A stretch of 64,000 nucleotides of DNA from Haliclona indistincta (lineage: Eukaryota; Porifera; Demospongiae; Haplosclerida; Chalinidae): assembly GCA_964017065.1 (NCBI GenBank), contig OZ024784.1, positions 8,723,152-8,787,151 of the forward strand, read 5' to 3'. A program made the position numbers and the translations under genes. The stretch's first letter is position 1, and each line of letters begins with the position of its first letter. The notes beneath the pieces were generated by a model. The model searched no databases. It was not told the origin of the DNA and saw nothing but the letters and a program-made list of their open reading frames with translations. This document shows, piece after piece, positions 41,964 to 53,200 of this stretch.

Positions 41964-43867
41964 TCAGTTGTTTTCTGAATTACTTGGCATTGGATCACCA
42001 AATGTATCATCAGGTGACCTGATCATCTGTTGAGCAGAACTAACCTGGAAACAAATCATTACCATCATGCATGCAGTATTTCCACAGTACTGACCTTTTC
42101 TACCTCTTGAAACACTCTCAGTAAGTTTCCATTAGCAATAAGAGCTATTTCATTAGGAAACGTTGAGACATCAGATAAACCAGTTGGCGTACTGTCAGTG
42201 GAGTATAGTACATGTTGGCATGGTATTATGTAGTACCACCTACTTACAAAGGAATACCGTCAAAATCACTTCCAATGCCAATATGTTTTACACCAGTAAT
42301 TTTCTTAATGTAGTCAATGTGATCTGTAGAGAAAGAGAGATCACATTGTATGGGTCTTCATTAATCACTGATATAGTTACATGTATAAAGAGCACTAGCT
42401 CTAGTGAAGCACCTTCTTCTCATCATATCTACTAATCACGTAGGATACACCATTGGGCTAATAATTTTTAATCGTTCCGTTTGTGAAATTAAAATGAGCC
42501 AGCTCTATGATAACCTACACTTACCAGCCACTTGAGCAAGAGATGAATACTCACTACAATTTATAAATAGAGAAAAGAAGTTCACCATCACAATTCCGCC
42601 ATTGCTTGGCTGAAATCAGTAAGAAATTGATATGGAGCTTGACAATCATAACTTACGATTCTTCGAAGTACACTATCAGGTACATTTCGAGTGACATTAC
42701 AAAGAGCCCTTGCTGAACTGTGACTGAATATTACTGTAGACAGGAAAATAATGAAAATAATAATCTTTGCCATCATACCAGGAGCCTGAGTCACATCCAG
42801 AACTTTGTTCATTACTTTCTCTGAAACATGTGAGATGTCTACCATCATGCCTAGCCTGTTCATCTCTTTGACAACATGCTAGAGAGTATTAAGGATTAAA
42901 CAAATGAAAGTTGTAGTATTAAGTTCTAGACCTCTCCAAATTCAGTTAGTCCTTCTTCAAGTTGTTCAGAATCACAACAGCTTTCAGCCCTATAAATCAA
43001 TACTGAAATCATGACACATTAATAATTATTCTATACCTACCACTCAGTATTGCAATTATGAGTGAGTGTCATGTATCGTGCTCCAAGGTAATACATCTGT
43101 CTCAAAATTGCCAGGCTATTGTCAATTGCATTACCTCCTTCAATACCAATCAAGGAAGCAATGCGACCTTGAGCCAAAGCAGTTGCTATGTCTGCAGTAG
43201 ATGTGGCAAAAGAGAAGTGCATTGAGTAATTCCGATTGCTGACAAAACGTCTGATAACATCAATTTGTTCCACAAAAATTCTGGTGATATCTTGAAATTT
43301 TGGCTCACAGGGTACATACGCTGACCAAAACTAAATGTTCTAGTGAAAGCATTTGGTATGATGTACAATTAGGTTACCTGTATTCCAACTTTGCCTGCTC
43401 GTAGCCTTGGTATGTCTGTTTGCCAATGTTCACCATAATTCCTGTCTGATGTATTGAGCCTCAAATCAATCTTGCTTAACTGATTATCAAAAAGGTTTCT
43501 GAGCTCAGCAGCCAAATCATTGTGCCTGTGACGAATTTAATAAAATAAAATTAATGTCGAGGAGGCTCACCAACCCATCAGCAACAGGAAATTTTGATAG
43601 TAATGCTTGTGCACGAAGGTAAGGATCGCTTGGTAGACTCTCACGTCTTCCTAGCAATCCAGCACTAAAGCCAAGTGCTACAGCAACACCCACGCCAACA
43701 ACAGCTACTCCAAATGCTAGTAGTATCTTGAGACGATGATTCCGTTGTTGTTCAATCAGTTTCTTCAGGTCCGTGGTTCTTTCATTTGCAGAGTAGTTGT
43801 AGTCACCGCTATCATTTCCGATCAATGGAGTCATTGACTCCACGGCCTCCTTGTCTTCTTCGGCCAT
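41964..43867 (-). CDS. DPEP1: Membrane dipeptidase (DPEP-like), copy A, with 13-residue deletion
   Basis: Renal-dipeptidase family zinc enzyme. Start [20 protein letters not shown] at 43865-43867. A cytoplasmic head is followed by a transmembrane helix ([20 protein letters not shown]), so type II topology instead of the signal peptide and GPI anchor of mammals. Zinc ligands and core are present: [43 protein letters not shown] and [12 protein letters not shown], then [16 protein letters not shown]. The stop is TGA 41964-41966. Relative to copy B, 39 bp are missing near 42152 ([13 protein letters not shown] region), an in-frame loss of 13 residues in a C-terminal helix. It may fold poorly. Confidence 0.88.
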
Positions 43868-43975
43868 GCTAGCTCTCCAGGCAGACCCCACCCTCTAACT
43901 TACTGCTCCGCCTACCCAGTTTGTTTTTGAATTTCTAAGCGAAAAGCGAGGTCCCGTTTCAAAAGGAAAGAGAAA
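43868..43975. promoter_or_regulatory. Divergent promoter region DPEP-A / UBE2C-A
   Basis: 108 bp between opposite starts, nearly identical to the copy B gap (55749-55864), so regulatory sequence was duplicated together with the genes. Confidence 0.45.
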
Positions 43976-44379
43976 ATGGCACAAAATGTTGTCCCAAGTG
44001 GACGCCCTGCTCGCAAAAGACAAGAAACGTGCCAGACAGGCCCTAAAGATGGACACTCAGTTACCAAGCGACTACAACAGGATCTCATGACACTCATGGT
44101 AAGCATTAAAATTAATGTATCCGCCATTATTATTATTATAACCTGACCCAGATGGCTGGAGATCCGTCTGTGACGGCATTTCCTGACGGAGACAACCTCT
44201 TTCACTGGGTTGCTACTATTACTGGTGGTCCTGAAACTGCATACGATGGTCTTAGTTATAAACTCTCGTTTACCTTTCCATCCAACTATCCCTACTCTCC
44301 TCCACGAGTCATTTTTCTCACATCTTGTTACCATCCAAACGTAGACAACCATGGTAACATATGTTTGGACATTTTGAAG
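43976..44379 (+). pseudogene. UBE2C: UBE2C copy A, truncated after exon 2
   Basis: Exons 43976-44098 and 44152-44379 match copy B: MAQNVVPSGRPARKRQETCQ, RLQQDLMTLM, then the UBC core to CYHPNVDNHGNICLDILK, including the catalytic cysteine. The donor GTGGAC is kept, but the three downstream exons (EKWSALYDVRT and the C-terminal helices) are absent from the following 5.8 kb. Reading through the donor gives a stop at 44478 after about 33 foreign residues. A transcript could encode a partial UBC fold; it is most likely non-functional. Confidence 0.85.
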
Positions 44380-44481
44380 GTGGACTACCAGTACAGTGAA
44401 ACCTGTCTTAAGGACCACTTGTATATTAAGACCTCGTATGGCTACCTACGAGTAGGTAGCCATTGCTCTTGGCTTTGATAG

Positions 44482-45249
44482 GCTTTTTCTTGAGATGTCT
44501 ACGCACACCCAGAGCTGTCCTGCTGTTTAGATGGAATCTACAAGTACCTAGGTAGTCAACTATGGGCACGTTTGTCGTCAGAGAGGTCCAAGATGGCCAT
44601 CAAGGTGAGCCAGCCATACATAACTCGAGAACGAAAGCACTTTAGCAAAATCCACGAGTCACATTGCAAGCCATTGTCGCGCTAAGCCTGTTCATACCTT
44701 TACCGAGTTTCAGAAGTGTGTGATGGTCTCTGCAACTCGATGGACAGAACGAATGAACGAATGAACAGATTTCACAAAACCCTCGGCGTGTTGCACATTG
44801 TAGAGTTAGCTCCTTAGTTATAGTTTGCAGAAGGAGCTATGCAGCTAAAGCCAACCTGTTTGCTATTGAAACTGCACTGCTAACCAGAAGACAGCAAAGT
44901 GCTGACCTCAAGGTCAAGGTGTGCCAAGTGGGCGTGACCATGAACACGTCACGTGAGCTGAGTGTAAGCTTAGATAGGCTTTTCTCGAGATGTCTACGCA
45001 ACTTTAGACCAGTCCTGCAGTTGAGTTGGAGTCTGCAAGCATCTAGATAGTCAACTGTAGGCGCTTGTGTTCTCAGAGAGGTCCAAGATGGCCGCAAAGG
45101 TGAGCCAGCTATGCATAACTCGACAACGAAAGCACTTTAGCAAAATCCACGAGTCACATTGCAAGCCATTGTCGTGCTAAGCCTGTTCATACCTTTACCG
45201 AGTTTGAAAAGTGAGCGATGGTCTCTGTAGCTCGATGGACAGAATGAAC
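44482..45249. repeat. Two direct copies of a 280-bp repeat
   Basis: 44482-44763 and 44973-45249 align along their length (shared AGAGAGGTCCAAGATGGCC, AAGCACTTTAGCAAAATCCA and CACATTGCAAGCCATTGTCG), with about 210 bp of other sequence between. No coding frame. Probably a dispersed or satellite-like repeat. Confidence 0.8.
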
Positions 45250-45254
45250 GACAG

Positions 45255-45460
45255 AGCAAGTACCGTAACCCTCGCGCATGCGCCGAGGGTTAATGAACGA
45301 ACGACAAACCAAGTACCGTAACCCTCGCGCATGCGCCGAGGGTTAATGAATGAACGACAGAGCAAAGTAAGTACCGTAACCCTCGCGCATGCGCCGAGGG
45401 TTAATGAATGAACGACAGAGCAAGTACCGTAACCCTCGCGCATGCGCCGAGGGTTAATAA
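45255..45460. repeat. Minisatellite of about 53 bp, four units, each with a palindrome
   Basis: Each unit contains TAACCCTCGCGCATGCGCCG followed by AGGGTTA, a near-perfect hairpin with a GCGCATGCGC core, separated by AATGAAYGAACGACAGAGCA-type spacers. The INPRRMREGYG-like open frame on the other strand is a by-product. Confidence 0.9.
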
Positions 45461-45927
45461 TTGCAATAATAGTTCCGGCAGCAGATGCAGACTGCACTCG
45501 ATTGACTCTGCACTGCATGCAACATGTACCATGCAACATTAGCTAAGCTTAAGATAGCATTCTTACAAGCCTGAACAGACAAATCCAGTGTAACAGTGAA
45601 GATATGTTCGTTGTCTGCTGTGAACACTGCTAGTGGCAGCAGCGCTCGCGTTCCAAGCAATTTGTACTAAGGTGCGCTTGTATTAGAATAATTACATACA
45701 CGGGCGTGCGCGAGTAGGCGTAACCTAGTAACGGAGTTCAAACAGAATGATGGAATGGAGTCTGTTATGGACCAAAAATCGCTGTTTTTCTGGAAATACT
45801 CGCTTCTCCCAATGTTTTAGGCCTAAATAGATATCAGGTGCACTGATGGTCATAGGTAGCGTTGCTTCTGTGTAGGTTTAGTTGCGTTTGGTTCCCTCAC
45901 TACTGTGCTAGACTCTCTGAAGAATAG

Positions 45928-46454
<527 letters not shown>

Positions 46455-46869
46455 CATGAACAAACGGGTGACCACGTGAACTCTGGTTTACCACCTTAGA
46501 CCTGGTTTCTTTTGCTTCTAAAGGTCTCTTTGTAATCGCACAAATCGTGCAAGGAGCTTCAGAACGTTAGATTGGCTTGAAACGCCCGTACGGCGAAGAT
46601 GTGGTAGTGCCGTACTTAGTGCCTCCAGGCGAGACGCCATCTTGTCATGCCCATAGCAACTGGCCTTATAGTCTTTATTAGTAGACTCATTGTAAGCGCT
46701 TACCTCTTAGGATAGCCCCTAGGTATTTAAAATACTCCTGATGTCGCCAACAGCCAAGATATACGTGAACTATTGCGTTTAGCCTAAGTGTAGCCGCCAT
46801 CTTGTTTTCCGCTCAACCCTAAATATGCCACGTCTACCGCGTGGCATAATAATTGTCATAACACATGTA

Positions 46870-47350
46870 CAGTCAACCGGGGCTATTCCGACGCGGGGCT
46901 ATTCCGACTCCACGTACAAATCCAATTGGAACGTGATTTCGATCGTCGAAATAGCCCCGCTAGCCTTACTTTCTCTTTTCGCTTATAGCATAAAAATGGT
47001 AGCGCGCACATGATTAAAACAAGAATCAACGTGTTCAGCAGACAATTTCCTTTACAACAGTATTAGTCTTGAACAGCCACGAGTAAGTGCGTCGCTGTAG
47101 AGATCGAGAAACGGCGCCAGAATTCAGCCGTCGAAATAGCCCCGCGAAGGTTCAGAAACTAAAAAGGTCGATTTGGCAAAATTGTTAAACTTACTGATTA
47201 AAATTCTGAAGATCTAGGTGTAAAATAGGCGCTAAAATCGATCGGTAAAAGTTCCAGGTCGATCCAATGTTCGTGAACAAAGTTACAACTGTATAAACGA
47301 GAACTAAACACTGTAACGCCAAAACGCGTCGGAATAGCCCCGGTTGACTG
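46870..47350. mobile_element. 481-bp MITE with TA target, Tc1/mariner-like
   Basis: Perfect 26-bp inverted ends begin CAGTCAACCGGGGCTATTCC and continue GACGCG. Flanking TA dinucleotides at 46868-46869 and 47351-47352 indicate TA target-site duplication. Two internal subterminal CGTCGAAATAGCCCCGC motifs repeat part of the end in inverted form. No transposase. Confidence 0.9.
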
Positions 47351-47468
47351 TATTTGAATCAAAAATGTTCTTTTAGAGTTCATTGACAAAAATCATAGTC
47401 AAAAAGTAGTGCATTGACAAAGAATCAGTAAGCTATTTATTCACAAAATATTATGTAACAAAATGGTT

Positions 47469-48480
47469 CTAAGCTTCAATGTAATTCTTGCAATACCAAT
47501 TGTCTGGTTGTCCTTCTTCTGGTGGTATTCCTTTCAATTTGATGATACATTGATGATACTTGTTGACAACGAAGTCGTCAACTAGTGTCACTGTGTCCTT
47601 CCTGGTTGAAGGTGAGTGAGAGTGACCAATTTGCTCTGTGTTGACTGAATGACTATTTCTTCTAGGTGAACATACCCTCCCTTTATAAGGGAAGGGGAAG
47701 CCGAAAAGAAGAACCCTGCTAGATTTCTGCATGCGAGCTAGTTGGAATGGTGTATTCAGGTGTGAAATGTTATCTGTCGTGTTACCATCAGATGTAGAGC
47801 TAAAATAGGTCTGAATTGTGTCAGTTGGTGTTGGTGAAGGCTTGCACACATGCACAAGATGTCTTGTCCAATTTGAAATCAGATGTTTGTCTGACTTCGT
47901 GCCTAGCGTTATTCGTTGCATGCACAAACAGCAAAGAATGGAAACCTTAGAGCTATCGTCACTGTTCACATGGACTTCGTAGTCCTTGTGTTCTGTAATA
48001 CTTCTCAAGTGATGTTTAGTCTTAGATAACTTTGCTGTATGCTGCCATTTAGTAATCTGTTGCCGTATGCTATGCAAAATGCTCTCTTGGCTAGGAAAGG
48101 CAGGTGTTTCATCACTTACTTTGGCTCTTTTTGCTTTCTTCCCATTATTTTCGACTTCACGCAGCTTGCGTTTTAGCTGTGGTGTATGCAGCTTTTTGTT
48201 TACATCCTTAACAAAGGACTTAATGAGGCAACGATGCCCAGGCAAAAACTTGCACTGACCACCAACTGTAGATACAAAACGTGGATCACTGTGATACTGG
48301 TCACTAATGAATGCCTCAATTTCATTGAGTGTATTACCAGGCTCCTCTATCTCACTAATAGCACTGAGTGTGTCATACCCAGATGCAACCATGCAAGCTC
48401 TCTATGACATACTGAGGCAAACTTGCTCTCATCATCTGCAGTGCCTCCTCGACCTTTACTGAGTATGTGTCTTCAGCCAT
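47469..48480 (-). pseudogene. Zinc-finger-like protein of unknown family, 1-nt frameshift near its start
   Basis: A 307-codon frame (47469-48392) has CCLCMQRITLG ... NWTRHLVHVC, a CxxC-x(n)-H-x(3)-C pattern resembling BED or C2HC fingers, basic segments (KKAKRAKV) and a C-terminal PDNWYCKNYIEA. An in-phase upstream segment, MAEDTYSVKVEEALQMMRAS with LPQYVIESL (start 48478-48480), continues in a different frame; a one-base shift around 48395-48405 would join them. No intron fits clearly. Its position in the repeat-rich spacer suggests a TE-derived or multicopy gene. The true family is not recognised. Confidence 0.4.
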
Positions 48481-48880
48481 GCTCCTAGTGATAATAGTAT
48501 TTATTATTGTAGCAAAATAATTTTATTGCTTTGATACTAACCTAGGTATTGGATGAAGACAATTAATACTCCTAACAATGATGACTCGGCGCAGCTAGTC
48601 GTGCAGCTGCTATGAGAACTACAATGTGAACATCAACTGTACTCATTTTGTATCTTGCATTTTTTACTGTTTATTAGATATGCATAAATAATTTTATAAC
48701 TTACCAGAATTGCTAATAGACAGGATACTCAAGTAGAACAAGGGATGGAAGTGGCTACTTAGCTAAGTACACTCGTGTGGTAATAATTCCGTATCTTACA
48801 AAAACGGTAATGTGCGCCCTAATATACGGCTTAATATACTAGATTTCTACTGTGATTTCACGATTTCTACTGATTTCTAC

Positions 48881-49619
48881 ATAATAGTTAGACAGCGCAT
48901 CCGAGGATCTACGCGATTTAGAAGCCCGAGAGCCGTTGCTATATAGCGTCCGAGCGTAGCGAGGGCGCTATGGTAACGGCGCGAGGGCTTCTACATCGCG
49001 TAGATCCGATTGGATGCACTGTCTAACTGATTTAGACCATAGCAACAGCAAACAGAAACGACGCGAACGACGAGCAAGGACACGCGAGCGTTGTAAAAAT
49101 TATTCAGTAGAACTCCGCTCACAGAACCGTAATCTGCGCCGTGTGGTGGGATTCCACTATAGAGTCGCGGTAGTGGCGGGATTCCACTACGAGAAATAGA
49201 GACCCGCAGCTACGCAATCTGGTTGGTCAGTGACGCTTAGCTGTGGTCTAAATAATAGTTAGAGAGCGCATCCGAGGATCTACGCGATTTAGAAGCCCGA
49301 GAGCCGTTGCTATATAGCGTCCGAGCGTAGCGAGGGCGCTATGGTAACGGCGCGAGGGCTTCTACACCGCGTAGATCCGATTGGATGCGCTGTCTAACTG
49401 ATTTAGACCATAGCAACAGCAAACAGAAACGACGCGAACGACGAGCAAGGACACGCGAGCGCTGTTAAAATTATTCAGTAGAACTCCGCGCACAGAACCG
49501 TAATCTGCGCCGTGTGGTGGGATTCCATTATGAAGTCGCGGCTATGGCGGGATTCCATTATGAGATTATGGACCCGCAGCTACGCAACCTGATTGGTCAA
49601 CATCGCTTAGCTGTGGTTT
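48881..49619. repeat. Direct tandem duplication of a 371-bp unit with inverted arms
   Basis: Units start at 48881 and 49252 (ATAATAGTTAGACAGCGCAT / ATAATAGTTAGAGAGCGCAT). Each contains facing arms GGATCTACGCGATTTAGAAG and CTTCTACATCGCGTAGATCC (about 100 bp apart) and is GC-rich relative to its surroundings. Adjacent copies of a foldback element are possible. Confidence 0.88.
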
Positions 49620-49723
49620 GCCAAGATCTTGCATAACGGAAGCGAAAGCGGAAGTGTGATGCTGGCCAATCAAATTCACTTTTCGTCACGTGTACGTGTA
49701 CAGCTTCAGTTAGTCACGCCTAC

Positions 49724-49948
49724 TAGCCTCGTCCCCAGCTGGGCTCTCGATATAGAGCCTGGTACACATTGCATGCGCATGCGTTAATTATGTCCAAATA
49801 TGGCATGATTAATTGAATGGCATGATTCGGCAAATTCAACAGATTCGGTGAAAATCATGCCTTATTTGGACATAATTAACGCATGCGCATACAATGTGTA
49901 CGAGGCCCTCTCCTCAGCTTTGGGAGGCGGGGCCTGGGGACGAGGCTA
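49724..49948. mobile_element. 225-bp MITE, same family as 40214, 10-bp target duplication
   Basis: Ends are TAGCCTCGTCCCCAG and CTGGGGACGAGGCTA. It is flanked by TCACGCCTAC on both sides, a perfect 10-bp duplication. Inside is a second inverted pair around ATTATGTCCAAATATGGCAT / GCCTTATTTGGACATAATTA. Non-coding. Confidence 0.92.
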
Positions 49949-50045
49949 TCACGCCTACGTGCGTTTGATTGGGCGCGCATGGCATGCAACGTCTTATCTT
50001 ACTTCCGCTTTCGTTTCCGTTATGCAAAGATCTTCGCAAACAACT

Positions 50046-50215
50046 GTACTGTGATTTCAAGATTTCTACTGTGATTTCAAGATTTCTATTGTGATTTCAA
50101 GATTTCTCTGTGATTTCAAGATTTCTATTGTGATTTCAAGATTTCGCTGTGATTTCAAGATTTCACTCGTGATTTCTGATTTCGTTCCTGATTTCATCTT
50201 GGACCGTACGAGATT
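50046..50215. repeat. 20-bp minisatellite GTGATTTCAAGATTTCTAYT
   Basis: Around eight degenerate units ending about 35 bp before the IMPA-B start codon. Related units occur at 48840-48880, so the 371-bp repeats and the MITE at 49724 may have inserted into a formerly continuous array. Confidence 0.82.
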
Positions 50216-50247
50216 TCTTCCGTGCCTTACCCCGGTACAATATAAAA

Positions 50248-53200
50248 ATGGCGACCGGTGTAGAGTTTCAAGATTTTTATGAGACTGCTTTGAAGGTGTC
50301 ACACGAGGCAGGGCAGGTAAAGTATATTGTGTTATTGTTGAGTGTGATATTGTAAGTTACATGTATATCAACATTCCCAGTATGCATACATAATGGATTA
50401 AGGGTGCAGACCCTAACCATTAACTTATTCAGGAATGTACAAGTTGGACATTATTACACACCACAAATGATATTCACTGTTTATACAAGCACAATAACAC
50501 TACTAATAAGTGACAGTAGCTAGGCAAGATCTTGAACAATACATTCCTCAATAAAACTCTGTCTGTGGCCTTCAGAATAGACCCAAACTTGGATATATGA
50601 CTATTAGCGACCAGATAAAGACCTTAACATAGAGTTTTTTTTAATAAACACCCTCTGAGTAGGAAAACCATGAGGTAAGCAGCTCATAATCGCACTTTCA
50701 AGCACAATACATGAAAAAGCTCTACGTTACTGCCTTCGCCTTGTTGAAGTACGTATATATCCCAAATCTGAAGTTCTATTGCCTGAGTCAACGAAAGTTT
50801 TATTAGCCTAAGCGTTGTATCTAGCTGCGCCCGTCACGTTTCCGTCTGGCACTTTCAGCGCTCATAGTTTGCAATGTGTACAGCCTTCGCCAGTCTTGTA
50901 GCATAGGTCTTTGGTTTCTTGGAATATCAGCAGTAGTTTCTGAGATACAGTCCCCTAGCAACCAGCCAAAAATACATGCGTGGGCGTGACACTGCACCCT
51001 TAATTAAGGGTGCACGCAACTAGCAACAGTACGGCTGCTATGAATATAATTATTGTGTGGTTGCGAATTGCTGACATAGCAACTGTTTACACGACAAACC
51101 ACAGCCTATAGCAACTGTATACTCAGCTAGCATTCCAATAGCGCTGCCCAAGCCAACACGCATTTTGGCATAAAACTTCGCCAACGCACGCTGGATCTTC
51201 TAGCTCTACGCGATCGCCAGCACGTGGGCTATACCGTAACAGAACGATTTTTCTAAATAAACGCCACACTGCCGAGAAAAACGGGAAAATCCATGCTGCT
51301 CGAAGGGCAACGGTGCTTTCTAGGCGCGCTAGCGAAAAAATCGCTCTGTTACTAGATTGTAGCTTTGTTGAAACTTGCATTTCTGGAATCTTGAGCTCAT
51401 TCAAGTCTTCACTGGTGAGTTTTATGAATAAACACGTCGATCATGGACCGCGTCTCTCCGTTTTCTTGCGAGCAAGCTAGCCCGTTAAATTTCAAGATAC
51501 GACTAGCTATCCAGAAGCACTTGCTATACTGCTAATATCGCTCTGTCTGCTGCTTTAGTTTTCCAGAAACACTGACCATAGCAACGCGCAGCGCCGTGAA
51601 TATTAATTAGTTGCGTGCACCCTTAACCCTTTCATTACTAAATTATCCAGCTGAAATTTTAACCTCGTAAATGCTGACCACTTCTCTCGTGAATATCTCG
51701 TGTGTCTTTTGTGCTACTGGTCTCAAATTTGCGTCCTTTTACCCCAGTGAGTAGCCGCAATTGCCCACACTCAAGTCAGTCGATATGCCCCTCCCACTTC
51801 GAAAGTGAAGCCGATAAAGTGCAATGACCTCGTCAAATTTTGCTCAAAGTTGGTATATACTTTGGGGCTGGCTACTGAAAAGTACACACAAATAGCAGTG
51901 GTTTTGGTGAGTGCAAAATGTAGCCCAGATCATAGAGAATGCACAAAAATGTGTTTGTGAGCACCCGAAGCCATAAAATGTCCAAATTTTCTTGGCAGCC
52001 ATTTTTGTTTATCCTAAAATGTGAAATTGACACTGAAGCCATAGAAATGCCGTCGCCATAATGTTTAGTGCAAGGGGCGCGCTGAAAACCGGTCAATTTT
52101 TTGCGGTTATTTGTATTCTTCAATTTGGCTTAATTTTGGGATATTTTAACACTTTTTGATAAAGTTATGGTGTCTCAAGTATGTATGTCGCCAAAAGGCG
52201 ACAATAGGGGTTAAAGGGTTAATGCACTACAATAATAATCAAGGGGTGGTCACTCCAATTGGTCCTGTACTCACATCTGCGACCGCGTTCAAAATGGTCA
52301 AGACAGAAATAAAGGAATGGTCAAGGTTCGCTGGAGCCGCTCTAGTCAACGGTCAAGACGTGCCCAAGCTAGCTAATTACCAGGGGCTTACTCGTTACAT
52401 ACCACTGGTCAACGTACGCGGTAAAATTGGTGCGGTCAACGGTCAAGGCCCGATTTTGGCCGGTCAAAATTCTTGACCGTGGTCGCAGATGTGAGTACAG
52501 GACCAATTGGAGTGACCACCCCTTGATAATGCTCTAAAAAACTTAACATAATTATTATTATACTATAGATTGCATTGGATGGGTACTCAAAATTGAAAGT
52601 AGTCGATACAAAGGAGTCCTCAGCAGATCTGGTTACAGAATGGGACAAAAAAGTGGAGGAATTTGTGATATCTTCACTACGCAGTAAATATCCAACTCAT
52701 CGGTGAGTTTGCATGCCTATGGGCATCAGTGTTTTGTAGCTGGAATTTTACAAGCTTTTATTTATTGTCAAGCTTTATTGGTGAGGAATCATCTGAGAAA
52801 AAGGTAGAATACACAAATGAGCCGACATGGATGATCGATCCTATTGATGGGACGTGTAACTTTGTGCACAGGTGTAACAAGCTTCATTTCATACAATGTG
52901 ATTTTTCTTTCTCTCTTTAGTTTTCCTCACAGTGCTGTATGCATTGGACTGGCTGTGAATAAAACAGTGTGTTTATGCTTTGTGGTAAATGCTGCCGTAA
53001 TTAATGATCTGTCATTACAGCCAGTGGTGGGTGTGGTCTATAATTTCATCCAAGACCAGATGTTTTCTGCACTGGTAGGCAAAGGTGCTTTCATGAACAA
53101 TAAACCAATCCATGTCTCTAGCTGCAAGGGTAGGCACATTCTTGTTTGACTACTTACATTGTTGTTTTCTTGTTAGAAATTAATAAAGCTTTAGTTGCAG

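Larger units (their letters stand above)
39950..44435 (+). repeat. Segmental duplication, copy A (IMPA / dipeptidase / truncated UBE2C)
   Basis: Nearly identical in coding and intron sequence to 50236-56320. Homology starts just upstream of the IMPA ATG (GTACAATA-AAAATGGCGACC) and ends inside a MITE in UBE2C intron 2 (shared ACCTGTCTTAAGGACCACTT, then divergence after ATTAAGACC). IMPA intron 1 differs between the copies because of later insertions. Confidence 0.93.

Noticed and set aside
43912..44418. 168-codon minus-strand frame over UBE2C copy A
   Set aside because: Antisense shadow of UBE2C exons; no recognisable domain, and the duplicate frame at 55961-56446 simply mirrors it.
45195..45539. 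INPRRMREGYGT repeat frame as a secreted peptide gene
   Set aside because: Explained by the 53-bp palindromic minisatellite; no start context or signal peptide.
50066..50302. EILKSQRNLEIT repeat protein on the minus strand
   Set aside because: Product of the 20-bp GTGATTTCAAGATTTCT minisatellite and antisense of IMPA-B exon 1.
51872..52123. 83-codon frame in TTAA element 3 as a piggyBac transposase remnant
   Set aside because: No DDE-type or PGBD motif can be seen; left as an unknown frame.
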